A stretch of DNA of 48,729 nucleotides from the NCBI GenBank assembly GCA_036258315.1, contig DATADX010000051.1:1-48729 (forward strand), read 5' to 3'. Each line of letters begins with the position of its first letter. The stretch's first letter is position 1. The notes under the pieces were generated by a model. The model was given only the letters and a program-made list of their open reading frames with translations, was not told the origin of the DNA and made no database searches. Positions 9,827 to 18,250 of the stretch are shown one piece after another. Origin of the DNA: DASSYK01 sp036258315 (GTDB taxonomy: Bacteria > Actinomycetota > Thermoleophilia > Solirubrobacterales > 70-9). A program made the position numbers and the translations under genes.

Positions 9827-10701
9827 AGCAGTCCGCGTGCCCGCAGCAGCTCGTGGTTGACGAGGGCCCCGAGGAGCAGCGCGATCGAGCTGATGTAGAT
9901 CCAGATCAGCAGCACGATCACCGCGCCGAGGGAGCCATAGGTCGCGTCATAGGAGCCGAAGTTCGAGACGTAGAACGAGAAGCCCATCGAGGCGAGCACC
10001 CAGAGAGCCGCGGCCAGCAGTGCGCCCGGCAGATGGTCGACGACGCGACGGCGCGTCCCCGCCGGGCCGCGCGTGTAGAGCAGCAGCGTCGCCCCGAGCA
10101 GCGCCGCGAGGCCGATCGGGTAGCGGCCCACGGAGATGATCGTACGGCCGGCCTCGCCGAGGCCGGCGTCCTCGGCTATCGCGCCGAAGATCGGACCGGC
10201 GAGGACGAGCGCGGCGAACGCGACCAGGAAGCCCGCCATCAGGGCGACGGTCAGCCACAGGCGGGTGAGGTTGCTGCGCACGAAGCTCGCCGCCTCCGTG
10301 GTGCCGTTGATCACCTCGAGCGCGCGAATCGCTGCGCCGACGGCGTTTGAGGCCGTGATCAGCGAGAAGACGAGCCCGATCCCGAGCAGGCTCCCCGCCC
10401 CCCTTCCCCTCAGCACGTCGCGGAGAGCGCTGTCGATCGTATCGACGGCGGTTCCGGGCGCCGCGTCGCGGAGCGCGTCGATGATCGCGCGGTAGGTCTC
10501 GGGGTAGCTGCCGATCAGGGCGAGGGCCGCGATCGCGACGATCAGCGCCGGGAACAGCGACAGGAACCCGTAGTAGGCCAGCGCCGCAGCGCGATCGGTG
10601 AGCTGGACCTTGCCGAAGCGCTCGAAGGTGCACTTTGCAACCCGCTTCCATCCCTCGCGGCCGAGATCGCGGAGCGCGATGGGCTCGCGCTCAGCCGCCA
10701 T
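9823..10701 (-). CDS. YihY/BrkB-family membrane protein
   Basis: 292 residues with six predicted membrane helices. LTDRAAALAYYGFLSLFPAL at about 34-53 is the conserved family opening, and LWVLASMGFSFYVSNFGSYD followed by YGSLGAVIVLLIWIYISS is the conserved end. The family was once called RNase BN in error and has no established enzymatic role. The gene overlaps the dehalogenase-like gene upstream by 11 nt and the LPG-synthase-type gene downstream by 4 nt, so the three are tightly coupled. Confidence 0.88.
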   Translation of the reverse strand: MAAEREPIALRDLGREGWKRVAKCTFERFGKVQLTDRAAALAYYGFLSLFPALIVAIAALALIGSYPETYRAIIDALRDAAPGTAVDTIDSALRDVLRGRGAGSLLGIGLVFSLITASNAVGAAIRALEVINGTTEAASFVRSNLTRLWLTVALMAGFLVAFAALVLAGPIFGAIAEDAGLGEAGRTIISVGRYPIGLAALLGATLLLYTRGPAGTRRRVVDHLPGALLAAALWVLASMGFSFYVSNFGSYDATYGSLGAVIVLLIWIYISSIALLLGALVNHELLRARGLL

Positions 10702-11572
10702 CGCGGAGGAACCCGAGGACCTCCGCGGCGATCAGCTCGCCGCGATCCTCCTGCAGGAAGTGCGCCGCGCCCGCGATCCGGACCTGGCTCTGGACCGACG
10801 GGATCAGCTCCACGAACCGCTCGCCCCCCTTCGGGTATGGGAAGACGGGGTCTGCGTCGGAGAAGGCGACCAGGGCCGGCTTCTCCCAGCGCGACAGCTC
10901 GTCGGCGACCGCCCGCATCGCGGCGGCGCCGGGCTGGTCGTCGCCGGTCGGGACGAGCAGCGGGAACTGCGCGGCGCCCGCCTTCGACTCCGCCGTCGGG
11001 AAGGGCGCCTCATAGGCGGCGACGACCTCATCGGGAAGCTCCGTCGTGGTCGCCGACTGGATCACGAGGCCGACCGGGAGGTCGGGGTTCTGCTCGGCGA
11101 ACGCCCGCCAGGCCATGAAGCCCTTCGAGACCCTCCCGGTGAACAGGCCGGTGTTGAGGACGACGAGGGCGCCGACTCGATCAGCGTTCTCGACCGCCCA
11201 GCGCAGCCCGACCGGCCCGCCCCAGTCCTGGACGAGGACGACCGCGTCGCTCAGGTCGAGCCCCGCGAGCAGCGCGGAGACCAGCATGACGTGGCGGTCG
11301 TAGCTGTACCAGCCTCGGGCGGTGGGCTTGTCCGAGCGCCCGAAGCCCGCGAAGTCGGGGCAGACCACGCGGTGCCCGGCCGCGACCAGGGGCGGAGCCA
11401 GCTTCCGGTACAGGTACGCCCACGTCGGCTCGCCGTGGAAGCAGACGATCGGCCTGCCCGAGCCCTCGTCGACGTAGTGGAGCCTGAGCCCGTCCGCGTC
11501 GGCGTAGTGAGGCGCGAAGCCATAGCCCGGCAATCCCTCGAAGCGCTCCTCCGGCGTTCGAAACACGTCCAC
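10691..11572 (-). CDS. Haloalkane dehalogenase-like hydrolase (HLD-I type)
   Basis: 293 residues, length and N-terminus typical of HLD-I enzymes such as DhlA, which hydrolyse carbon-halogen bonds. HGEPTW at 46-51 forms the oxyanion hole. VQDWGG at 114-119 places nucleophile Asp116 with halide-binding Trp117. Trp155 in FMAW aligns with the second halide Trp of DhlA. The acid is in DADP (Asp241) and the base is His271 in AAHFLQED. The full set of catalytic and halide residues is thus present, but activity on haloalkanes is an inference. First gene of the yihY operon; GTG start 9 nt after a TAGGCT element. Confidence 0.82.
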   Translation of the reverse strand: MDVFRTPEERFEGLPGYGFAPHYADADGLRLHYVDEGSGRPIVCFHGEPTWAYLYRKLAPPLVAAGHRVVCPDFAGFGRSDKPTARGWYSYDRHVMLVSALLAGLDLSDAVVLVQDWGGPVGLRWAVENADRVGALVVLNTGLFTGRVSKGFMAWRAFAEQNPDLPVGLVIQSATTTELPDEVVAAYEAPFPTAESKAGAAQFPLLVPTGDDQPGAAAMRAVADELSRWEKPALVAFSDADPVFPYPKGGERFVELIPSVQSQVRIAGAAHFLQEDRGELIAAEVLGFLRDGG

Positions 11573-11581
11573 GGAGGCGCC

Positions 11582-11587
11582 AGCCTA
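11582..11587 (-). promoter_or_regulatory. -10-like element (TAGGCT)
   Basis: On the minus strand TAGGCT lies 9 nt before the GTG at 11572 of the dehalogenase-like gene, slightly longer spacing than the other leaderless sites. Confidence 0.35.
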
Positions 11588-11654
11588 CTGCCGATCTGCG
11601 GCGGCTCATCGCCGAGCGGCAAGGCCGCGCCGGACTTGCCACACTGTCGCGCTG

Positions 11655-12677
11655 ATGGCGACCACCGAACAGCGGCCGGCGGCCGCGCCGGGGGCCGTTC
11701 CCCCGGCCATGCGCAGCCCCGCCTACGACCCCGCAGACGAGGCGATGTGCGCCCGGGCCCGCGAGCGATTCGCGGCCGACCGGAAGCGCGGCGGCAAGGT
11801 GTCGCGGCGCCGCCGCAGGCACGCCGCGATGCCGAACCTGATCATCATCGGCGGGCTCAAGTGCGGGACGACGAGCATCCATCACTATCTCGGGCTGCAT
11901 CCCGAGATCAACATGTCGAAGCCGAAGGAGCTCAACTTCTTCGTCGAGGAGCTGAACTGGGACCTGGGGCTCGACTGGTACCGGGGACGGTTCGACGGCC
12001 GCTTTCCCGTCCGCGGCGAGTCCTCGCCCCACTACACGAACCAGCCGCGCTACACCGGCGTCGCCGAGCGGATCCGCGAGCACGCCCCCGACGCGAAGCT
12101 GCTCTACATGGTCCGCGACCCGATCAGCCGCATCCTGTCCCACTGGCGGCACGCCTGCGGGGCCGGCTACGAGACGCGTCCGATGGAGGACGTGCTCGGC
12201 CGCGACGACCAGACCTACGCCACCCGATCGATGTACTGGGCACAGCTGCAGCCCTACCTCGCGCTCTTCTCCCCCGAGCAGATCGAGGTGATCACCCAGG
12301 AGGAGCTGCAATCGGATCGGGAGGCGACGATGCGCAAGGCCTTCAGGTATGTCGGCGTCGACGAGAATTTCACCTCGGAGCAGTTCGACCGCGAGTGGGA
12401 GAGATCGACCGCCAAGGAGTCCGACCAGTACCAGCTGATGGAGAGGCTGATCAAGCTGCCTGGGTTCCGCGCCTTCGACCGAAACTTCGACCGGCTTCCG
12501 GAGCGGATGCGATGGATGGTCGAGAAGGTCGTCCACGACCCCGACGCGCCCTCCGCGCCGAAGCCGAACCTGCCGCCGGAGATCGAGAGCCGCCTGCTGG
12601 CCCTGTTCGCGGAGGACGTGAAGAGGCTCCAGCAGTTCGCCGGCCGCGAGTTCGCCGGTTGGAGGACCTACGCCTGA
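11655..12677 (+). CDS. PAPS-dependent sulfotransferase
   Basis: 340 residues. Transfers sulfate from PAPS to a hydroxyl or amine. The 5'-phosphosulfate loop is IGGLKCGTTS at 65-74 with Lys69, and the 3'-phosphate loop is VRDPISRILSHW. PKELNFF at about 91-97 and GESSPHY are also conserved in heparan-type and related bacterial sulfotransferases. A polar, Arg-rich N-terminal extension of about 58 residues precedes the domain, with no clear signal peptide. The acceptor is unknown; no sulfate-activation genes are adjacent. Confidence 0.88.
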   Translation: MATTEQRPAAAPGAVPPAMRSPAYDPADEAMCARARERFAADRKRGGKVSRRRRRHAAMPNLIIIGGLKCGTTSIHHYLGLHPEINMSKPKELNFFVEELNWDLGLDWYRGRFDGRFPVRGESSPHYTNQPRYTGVAERIREHAPDAKLLYMVRDPISRILSHWRHACGAGYETRPMEDVLGRDDQTYATRSMYWAQLQPYLALFSPEQIEVITQEELQSDREATMRKAFRYVGVDENFTSEQFDREWERSTAKESDQYQLMERLIKLPGFRAFDRNFDRLPERMRWMVEKVVHDPDAPSAPKPNLPPEIESRLLALFAEDVKRLQQFAGREFAGWRTYA

Positions 12678-12695
12678 TCCTCGCGCAAACGGGCA

Positions 12696-12701
12696 TACCG
12701 T
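12696..12701 (+). promoter_or_regulatory. Leaderless -10 element (TACCGT)
   Basis: TACCGT ends 6 nt before the ATG at 12708. The same hexamer precedes the gene near 16660. Confidence 0.45.
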
Positions 12702-12707
12702 GACCCG

Positions 12708-13151
12708 ATGAGGATCTCCGTGGCCGCAGACGAGCGCGTTGGTGTCGCGGAGGCGGTGGTCGCGGAGCTGCGCAAACGCGGCCACGAGCCGCTTCCCCAT
12801 GGAGCCCTGAGCGAGGACGAGCGCGATGACTGGGCCTGGGCGAGCGAGGCGGCGGCTCGCGACGTCGCCGAGGGACGCGCCGAGCAGGCGATCGTCTGCT
12901 GCTGGACCGGGACCGGTGCCTCGATCGCGGCGAACAAGGTCGCCGGGATCCGGGCGGCGCTCTGCCTGGACGCGCAGACCGCGGAGGGTGCGCGGCGCTG
13001 GAACGACGCCAACGCGCTCGCCCTCAGCCTGCGCGCGACCTCCGAGGCCGAGCTCGCAGAGATCCTCGATGCCTGGTTCGACGGCGAGCCGAGCGGCGAG
13101 GACGAGGACCGCGCCAACGTCGAGCACGTGGGCGAGATCGAGGGCGGATGA
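12708..13151 (+). CDS. RpiB/LacA/LacB-family sugar-phosphate isomerase
   Basis: 147 residues. CCWTGTGASIAANKVAGIRAA (from residue 64) is the RpiB signature: the catalytic Cys (64 or 65) and the GTG anion loop. NDANALALSLR is the second conserved block. RpiB interconverts ribose 5-phosphate and ribulose 5-phosphate. The classical CGTG is CWTG here and the usual N-terminal DHAG is ADER, so this is a divergent subfamily whose substrate may differ. It overlaps the RibD-like gene by 4 nt (ATGA), which suggests a link to ribose/ribityl phosphate or riboflavin-type chemistry. Confidence 0.8.
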   Translation: MRISVAADERVGVAEAVVAELRKRGHEPLPHGALSEDERDDWAWASEAAARDVAEGRAEQAIVCCWTGTGASIAANKVAGIRAALCLDAQTAEGARRWNDANALALSLRATSEAELAEILDAWFDGEPSGEDEDRANVEHVGEIEGG

Positions 13152-13936
13152 GCACCGCGGAGGCGACGACGCGCGAAGGCCGAATCCCCGGCGAGACCAA
13201 CGTCGTGCGCCGGCTGTGCCCGGACGCCGCCGAGACCACGATCGCGGCCCAGGCCGCGCAGCTCGACTTCAAGGAGATGGCGTTCCCCGATCGCCCCTAC
13301 GTGATCCTCAACTTCGCGACGACGCTCGACGGGAGGGCCGCGGTCGGGGGCAAGTCCGGGCCGATCGGCAGCCTCGTCGACACCGAGATGCTGCTCCGGC
13401 TCCGGACCCGGGTCGACGCGGTGATGGTCGGCGCCGGGACGATGCGCGCCGAGCGCTACGGCCGGATAGTCCCCGATCCCGAGCTGCGGGCCTACCGCGA
13501 GCGCACCCTGCTCAGCCATGACCCTTTGGCCGTGATCGTCTCCAACCGCCTCGAGCTTCCGTGGGACGCGGGTCTCTTCACCGACGGCGGCGGGCGGGTC
13601 GTCGTCTTCACCGCGTCCGACCGCGAGGTGCCCGAGTCGGCGACGCGGGTGATGGTGATCCGGCACCCCGAGGGCGTCGACCTCGGCGTGGCGCTCGAGT
13701 GGCTGCTGCGGGAGCGGGGGATCCGGTCAGTGCTGTGCGAGGGAGGTCCGACGCTGCACGGGCGCCTGCGGGAGGGAGGATTCGCGGACGAGCTCTTCCT
13801 CACGATCGCGCCGAAGCTCGCGGGCGGTGAGGCCCCGCGGATCCTCGAGGGCGCGCTTCCCGAGGTGGCCGAGCTCGAGCTCGCCTGGCTGCTCGCCCAC
13901 GAGGGCGAGCTGTTCGGCCGCTACCGCGCTCAGTAG
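13148..13936 (+). CDS. RibD C-terminal-domain reductase (pyrimidine reductase family)
   Basis: 262 residues of the DHFR-like RibD_C fold, without the RibD deaminase domain. YVILNFATTLDGRAA at about 49-63 is the family start, followed by VDAVMVGAGTMRAERYG with the NADPH-binding GAGTMR, and LCEGGPTLHGRL near 200. Such proteins reduce the ribosyl group of a riboflavin precursor in RibD, but many stand-alone actinobacterial members serve unknown roles. It is translationally coupled to the RpiB-like gene. The stop overlaps the convergent receiver gene by 7 bp. Confidence 0.85.
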   Translation: MSTAEATTREGRIPGETNVVRRLCPDAAETTIAAQAAQLDFKEMAFPDRPYVILNFATTLDGRAAVGGKSGPIGSLVDTEMLLRLRTRVDAVMVGAGTMRAERYGRIVPDPELRAYRERTLLSHDPLAVIVSNRLELPWDAGLFTDGGGRVVVFTASDREVPESATRVMVIRHPEGVDLGVALEWLLRERGIRSVLCEGGPTLHGRLREGGFADELFLTIAPKLAGGEAPRILEGALPEVAELELAWLLAHEGELFGRYRAQ

Positions 13937-14394
13937 CGCCCGGGAAGCGGCCCGCTCCGCCGGGGCGGCTTCGGTGCCGCCCCGACCCGCTCGATCAGGG
14001 CGTTGGCGACAGCCGGGGAGACGACGCTCTCCCCCGCGGCGACCCCGAGGATCGCCGCCACCAGCTCATCATCGTCAGCTCCCTTGATCACGTAGCCGTG
14101 CGCCCCCGCCAGGATCGCGCCTGCGGCGTCGTCGAGCTCGTCCGAGACCGTCAGGACGAGCACCCGGCTGCCCGGCGCCGCCGTTCCGAGCCGCCAGGTC
14201 GCCTCGATCCCCGAGATCCCGGGCATCTTCAGGTCCATCACCACCACGTCCGGACGGAGCTGGGAAGCGAGACGGACGCCCGCCTCACCGTCCGGTGCCT
14301 CGCCCGCAAGCTCCATCCCCCGCTCGGCCTCGACCAATCGGCGCAGCTTCAGCCGGACGACCTCGCTGTCATCGACCACCAGCAATCTCAGCAC
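13930..14394 (-). CDS. Receiver-domain response regulator without output domain
   Basis: 154 residues. A CheY-like receiver with acidic pair Asp8-Asp9, phospho-acceptor Asp54 in VVMDLKMPG and Lys104 in YVIKGA. After the receiver comes the linker usual in NarL/FixJ regulators (VAAGESVVSPAVANALIERV), but the protein then ends after a short Pro/Arg tail, with no LuxR-type helix-turn-helix. It may act by protein contact or be a truncated NarL. I chose GTG 14394, directly before the first strand; the long upstream reading frame is antisense to the acyl-CoA dehydrogenase. No kinase is adjacent. Confidence 0.75.
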   Translation of the reverse strand: MLRLLVVDDSEVVRLKLRRLVEAERGMELAGEAPDGEAGVRLASQLRPDVVVMDLKMPGISGIEATWRLGTAAPGSRVLVLTVSDELDDAAGAILAGAHGYVIKGADDDELVAAILGVAAGESVVSPAVANALIERVGAAPKPPRRSGPLPGRY

Positions 14395-14441
14395 CTGGTC
14401 TTCACCTCTTGGGGATCTATCGGCAGCCGGCGGCGGAGCGA

Positions 14442-14447
14442 TAGCTT
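14442..14447 (+). promoter_or_regulatory. Leaderless -10 element (TAGCTT)
   Basis: TAGCTT ends 7 nt before the ATG at 14455 and fixes the acyl-CoA dehydrogenase start against the longer open frame upstream. Confidence 0.5.
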
Positions 14448-14454
14448 TCAGGAC

Positions 14455-15720
14455 ATGGACTTTCGTCCTAGCCCCGCGGTCGAGTCGCTGAAGGAGCGAA
14501 TCGAGGCGTTCATGGCCGAGCACGTCTACCCGGCCGAGCTCGAGGTGGCGAGGGCGCTCGACGAGGAGGTCGGGCCTGGCGTCCCCTATCCGCAGATCCT
14601 GGTCGAGATCCGGTCGATGGCGCGTGAGCAGGGGCTCTGGAACCTGTTCCTTGCCGACGACGAGGTCGGCGCGGGCCTGACCAACTGGGAGTACGGGATG
14701 CTCTGCGAGCAGATGGGGCGCAGCCCGATCGCGGCGCCGATGGCGTTCAACTGCTCGGCGCCCGACACGGGCAACGCCGAGATCCTCGTCGACCACGGGA
14801 CCGACGACCAGAGGCGGCAGTTCCTCGAGCCGCTCCTGGAGGGCACGGCCCGCAGTTGCTTCTCGATGACCGAGCCGGAGGTCTCCGGCTCGGATCCGAC
14901 GACCCTGCAGGCGCGGGCGGAGCTCGATGGCGACGAGTGGGTGATCAACGGGCACAAGTGGTTCACCTCCGGCGCGAACGGAGCCGCGTTCGCGATCGCG
15001 ATGGTCGTCACCGACCCCGACGCCGCCCCGTACACGCGCGCGAGCATGATCATCGTCCCGACCGACAACCCCGGGTTCAACCTGATCCGCAACGTCTCGG
15101 TGATGGGGCACGACGGCGGGCCCGGTCATTGCGAGGTCCGCTACGAGGACTGCCGGGTGCCGGCCTCGAACCTGCTCGGCGAGCGCGGCGCCGGCTTCGT
15201 GATCGCCCAGGACCGCCTCGGGCCGGGCCGCATCCACCACTGCATGCGCGCGATCGGCACCGCCGAGCGCGCGATCGAGATGATGTGCGACCGAGCCAAC
15301 ACGCGCGAGGCCTTCGGTGGACCGCTCGCGGACAAGCAGTTCGTCCAGGACTTCATCGCCAGGAGCCGGATGGAAGTCGACCAGGCGAGGCTGCTGACAC
15401 TTTACGCCGCCTGGCAGATGGACACCGAGGGCAAGCGGCGAGCCCGCCAGGCCATCTCGCAGATCAAGGTCGTGGCAGCCAACGTGGTCATGGATGTGCT
15501 GGACCGCGCCATCCAGGTGCACGGCTCGCTCGGGATGTCCGACGACACTCCGCTCGCGGGGATGTGGCGCTTCTCGCGGATGCTCCGGGTCGCCGACGGC
15601 CCCGACGAGGTCCACAAGATGGTGATCGCGCGTCGCGAGCTGAACCGCGCCGCGAGGCGCGCCGAGGAGCGCGCCAAAGGCCAGGGCGACCGCCCGGCGG
15701 GGGCGCCGGTCGCTTCCTGA
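14455..15720 (+). CDS. Acyl-CoA dehydrogenase, ACAD10/ACAD11-like (LvaC-like)
   Basis: 421 residues with the three-domain flavoprotein fold: helical N-terminus, beta domain with CFSMTEPEVSGSDPT and WFTSGANGAAFAI, and a C-terminal helical domain. The block GRIHHCMRAIGTAERA and the end motif RVADGPDEVH are those of ACAD10/11-type enzymes rather than ordinary FadE. In the Pseudomonas LvaA/LvaC pathway and in human ACAD10/11, such an enzyme works with an APH-type kinase on 4-hydroxyacyl-CoAs. A matching kinase is at 17189-18250. Start ATG 14455 is set by its -10; upstream frame is antisense to the receiver gene. Confidence 0.88.
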   Translation: MDFRPSPAVESLKERIEAFMAEHVYPAELEVARALDEEVGPGVPYPQILVEIRSMAREQGLWNLFLADDEVGAGLTNWEYGMLCEQMGRSPIAAPMAFNCSAPDTGNAEILVDHGTDDQRRQFLEPLLEGTARSCFSMTEPEVSGSDPTTLQARAELDGDEWVINGHKWFTSGANGAAFAIAMVVTDPDAAPYTRASMIIVPTDNPGFNLIRNVSVMGHDGGPGHCEVRYEDCRVPASNLLGERGAGFVIAQDRLGPGRIHHCMRAIGTAERAIEMMCDRANTREAFGGPLADKQFVQDFIARSRMEVDQARLLTLYAAWQMDTEGKRRARQAISQIKVVAANVVMDVLDRAIQVHGSLGMSDDTPLAGMWRFSRMLRVADGPDEVHKMVIARRELNRAARRAEERAKGQGDRPAGAPVAS

Positions 15721-15780
15721 TGCCCTTCTGGACGATTGTTGGGCCCATAGACCCCCCGACCGTCCACAAGCCGCCCGTGC

Positions 15781-16629
15781 TCAGAGTGCGGCTTCGGCGA
15801 GCAGCTCCACCTGGCCCGGGTCGGTGTGGGTCGCGAACATGATCAGCTCGTCCGCTCCCGCCTGCTCGAAGGCCGAGATGTAGGCCGTGACCGTGTCGGG
15901 GTCGGTGGCGGCGCTCTCGGCGATCTGCTCCGCCACTTCGTCGCCGAGCCAGGCGTAGTAGGCGAGCAGGTCGTCGCGGGCGTGCTTGCCGGCGTCGGGC
16001 CCCAGCGCGAAGTAGCAGAGCGCCATGATCCACGGGCTGTCGTCGCGGCCGGCGGCGTTCCACTCGGCCTCGACCATCGCCTTGCCCTCCTTCAGCGCCT
16101 CGGGTGTCCCTCCGCCCATCGTCCAGCCGTCGGCGTACTTCGCTGCGCGGCGGTGGGCGATCTCCGTGTAGCCGCCGATCAGGAGCGTCGGCCGCTCACT
16201 CGCCGGCTTGGGGCCGACCCCGCCCTCGCCGTTCCACAGCTTCGGCAACTCCTGAAGCTGGCGTTCGAAGACCTTGCCACGCTCGCTGAAGTCGAGGCCT
16301 GAGACCTCGAAGTCGTCCTCCCGGCCGCCGGGCGCGAGCCCGAGCGTGAGGCGGCCGCCGCTCATCGAGTCGAGCGTCGCCGCCTGCTTCGCGAGCAGCG
16401 CCGTATTGGAGCGCAGCGGAGAGATGAGGATGTCGGTGACGAGCCGGATCTTCTCGGTCACCGCCGCGGCGGCGGCGAGTGCGATCAGCGACTCATAGTT
16501 GTCGAAAACGATTCGATCGAGGGTGCCCAGCGAGGCGAAGCCGGCCTCCTGGGCGCGGCGGGCGAAGTCGACGGTCCCGGCTCGATCGACGCCGGGGACA
16601 GCGTTTGGAAGCCCGATTCCGATCTCCAT
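15781..16629 (-). CDS. Luciferase-like (LLM class) flavin/F420-dependent oxidoreductase
   Basis: 282 residues forming the LLM TIM barrel. MEIGIGLPNAVPG starts strand 1, VTDILISPLRSNTALLAKQAATLD is the conserved strand 4 region, and GGRLTLGLAPGGREDDFEVSG is typical of the F420-dependent and FMN-dependent monooxygenase superfamily. Cofactor choice cannot be read from sequence alone, but an F420-type PPOX protein is divergent from it. A GGAG site 6 nt before the ATG at 16629 suggests a leadered message. It lies between the ACAD and the kinase of the ACAD10/11-like set. Confidence 0.88.
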   Translation of the reverse strand: MEIGIGLPNAVPGVDRAGTVDFARRAQEAGFASLGTLDRIVFDNYESLIALAAAAAVTEKIRLVTDILISPLRSNTALLAKQAATLDSMSGGRLTLGLAPGGREDDFEVSGLDFSERGKVFERQLQELPKLWNGEGGVGPKPASERPTLLIGGYTEIAHRRAAKYADGWTMGGGTPEALKEGKAMVEAEWNAAGRDDSPWIMALCYFALGPDAGKHARDDLLAYYAWLGDEVAEQIAESAATDPDTVTAYISAFEQAGADELIMFATHTDPGQVELLAEAAL

Positions 16630-16655
16630 CTCTACTCCGTTCGGTGGATTGCGTC

Positions 16656-16661
16656 TACCGT
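16656..16661 (+). promoter_or_regulatory. -10 element (TACCGT), possible leaderless start at 16669
   Basis: TACCGT ends 7 nt before an in-frame GTG at 16669, the same geometry as at 12696, and it overlaps the upstream GTG 16660. This favours 16669 as the true start of the PPOX-fold gene. Confidence 0.4.
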
Positions 16662-17139
16662 GCGCCTCGTGGCGGCCACTCTAGAGAAGTTGCCCGGTTG
16701 GGCTCTCGAGTTGCTGGAGACCGAGCCGGTCGGCCATCTGGGGCTGCTCGACGACCACGGCAACCCGCGGGTGCTGCCGGTCACGTTCGCGCTCCTCGAC
16801 GGTTCCGTGTGGAGCGCGGTCGACGACAAGCCGAAGCGGGTTCAGGGCTCCGAGCTCGCCCGGGTCCGGTGGCTGCGCGCGAGACAAAGCGGCGCGATCA
16901 CCGTCGACCGCTACTCCGATGATTGGGCCCGGCTGGCCTGGGTGCAGCTGATCGGCGATGTCGCCGTCCTCGAGGTCTCCGGGCACGAGCCGGTGCTCCA
17001 GGCGCTCTCCGCACGCTACCCGGCCTACCGGGAGCGGGCGCCGCGGGGGCCGCTGCTGAGGCTGGACCCGGACCGCGCTCTGTGCTGGCGCGCCGCGGGC
17101 GGCGGGGGAACCGGCGCTGATCGGACGCCGATCGGTTAG
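16660..17139 (+). CDS. PPOX-fold FMN/F420-binding protein
   Basis: 159 residues (156 if the GTG at 16669 is used). The split-barrel fold of the pyridoxamine-phosphate oxidase superfamily is visible in GHLGLLDDHGNPRVLPVTFAL, a SAVDDKPKR cofactor loop at about 53-61 and WVQLIGDVAVLE. The layout resembles the actinobacterial F420-binding subgroup (Rv1155/TIGR03668-like). Substrate unknown. It is divergent from the LLM oxidoreductase and convergent with the kinase gene, with a 49-bp gap. Confidence 0.82.
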   Translation: MRLVAATLEKLPGWALELLETEPVGHLGLLDDHGNPRVLPVTFALLDGSVWSAVDDKPKRVQGSELARVRWLRARQSGAITVDRYSDDWARLAWVQLIGDVAVLEVSGHEPVLQALSARYPAYRERAPRGPLLRLDPDRALCWRAAGGGGTGADRTPIG

Positions 17140-17188
17140 CTTGGCCCCACGATGGGGCGGCTCGGGAGGAGGCGCGGCGCTGAGCCCG

Positions 17189-18250
17189 TCAGTCGGGTCG
17201 GTTGACGGCCTCCTCGGCGGCGTCGGCGAGGCGCTCGACGACCTTGGCGAACTCCTCGAAGCCCTCGTCGGTGCTCCCGTATTGCCCACCCGAATAGCGC
17301 GCGTAGACCCCCTCGAGGATGATCGCGAGCTTCCAGAACCCGAGCGCCACGAAGTAGTCGATCTGCGAGAGGTCGCGCCCGGAGCGCTCGGCGTAGCGGC
17401 GGCGGACCTCGTCGCGGGTCGGGAAGCCGGGTGCGATCGTCGCCGGCGCGAACAGCGGCATGAACTCGTCCCCGGCCTGCGACCAGTAGACGAGCAGCAG
17501 GCCGACGTCGGCGAGCGGGTCGCCGAGCGTGCACAGCTCCCAGTCGACGACGGCGGCGACCTCACCGGAGGCGGAGAGGATCAGGTTGTCGAGCCGGTAG
17601 TCGCCGTGGACGATCGTCGCCGGGCCCTGCTCGGGCACGCGCGCCGCGAGCCGCTCGTGGACTCGGTCGACGCTCGCGAGCTCGCGCGTCTTCGATTTCT
17701 CCCATTGGCCCTGCCACCGCTTCAGCTGCCGCTGCACGTAGTCCCGCTTGCGGCCAAGGGCGCCGAGCCCGACCGCGTCCGGATCGACCGCGTGGATCGC
17801 GGCGAGCGTGTCCACCACCCGCTCGCCGATCGCACGGCGCGCCGCCTCGTCGAACTCCCCGGCGTCCTCCGGCGCACGCAGGACCGGCCCCTCGACGAAC
17901 TCCATCACGTAGAAGGGCGCCCCGTTGACGGACTCGTCGTCGCACATCCCGGCCACGGGCGGGACCGGGACGGGGGTCGGCTGCAGCGCGGAGATCACCC
18001 TGTGCTCTCGGCCCATGTCGTGGGCCGAGCCGAGCCGCTTCCCGAGCGGCGGCCGGCGCAGGGCCCACCGGCGCCCGCCGGCGTCGCTGACGGCGAACGT
18101 GAGGTTGGAGCGGCCGCCGGAGATCCGATCGAAGCTCAGAGGCGGATCGGCCCCGGCGACGTTCGCCTCGAACCACGCCTCGACCGCCGGCCCGTCGATC
18201 CCCTCCGGCCCCTCGGTCGTGGCGCCGGCCTCGTTAGCCTCCTCCGCCAT
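17189..18250 (-). CDS. APH-type phosphotransferase, ACAD10/11 kinase-like (LvaA-like)
   Basis: 353 residues of the aminoglycoside phosphotransferase/choline kinase fold. SGGRSNLTF at 44-52 is the nucleotide loop, ALRRPPLG with SAHDMGREHRV follows, HGDYRLDN at 215-222 is the catalytic loop with Asp217, and DWE at 236-238 binds Mg. The RRPPLG and AHDMGRE blocks are those of the kinase in human ACAD10/11 and of bacterial LvaA, which phosphorylates the hydroxyl of 4-hydroxyacyl-CoA. ATG 18250 overlaps the start codon of the divergent HAD gene (CATG). Confidence 0.87.
   Translation of the reverse strand: MAEEANEAGATTEGPEGIDGPAVEAWFEANVAGADPPLSFDRISGGRSNLTFAVSDAGGRRWALRRPPLGKRLGSAHDMGREHRVISALQPTPVPVPPVAGMCDDESVNGAPFYVMEFVEGPVLRAPEDAGEFDEAARRAIGERVVDTLAAIHAVDPDAVGLGALGRKRDYVQRQLKRWQGQWEKSKTRELASVDRVHERLAARVPEQGPATIVHGDYRLDNLILSASGEVAAVVDWELCTLGDPLADVGLLLVYWSQAGDEFMPLFAPATIAPGFPTRDEVRRRYAERSGRDLSQIDYFVALGFWKLAIILEGVYARYSGGQYGSTDEGFEEFAKVVERLADAAEEAVNRPD
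18235..18240 (+). promoter_or_regulatory. Leaderless -10 element (TAGCCT) for the HAD gene
   Basis: TAGCCT lies 8 nt before ATG 18249, inside the first codons of the divergent kinase gene. A minus-strand TATGCT at 18260-18265 lies 9 nt before the kinase ATG and inside the HAD gene, so the two promoters are interlocked. Confidence 0.4.

Noticed and set aside
13930..15615. 561-codon minus frame extending the receiver gene
   Set aside because: Only the last 154 codons look like protein; the rest is antisense to the acyl-CoA dehydrogenase.
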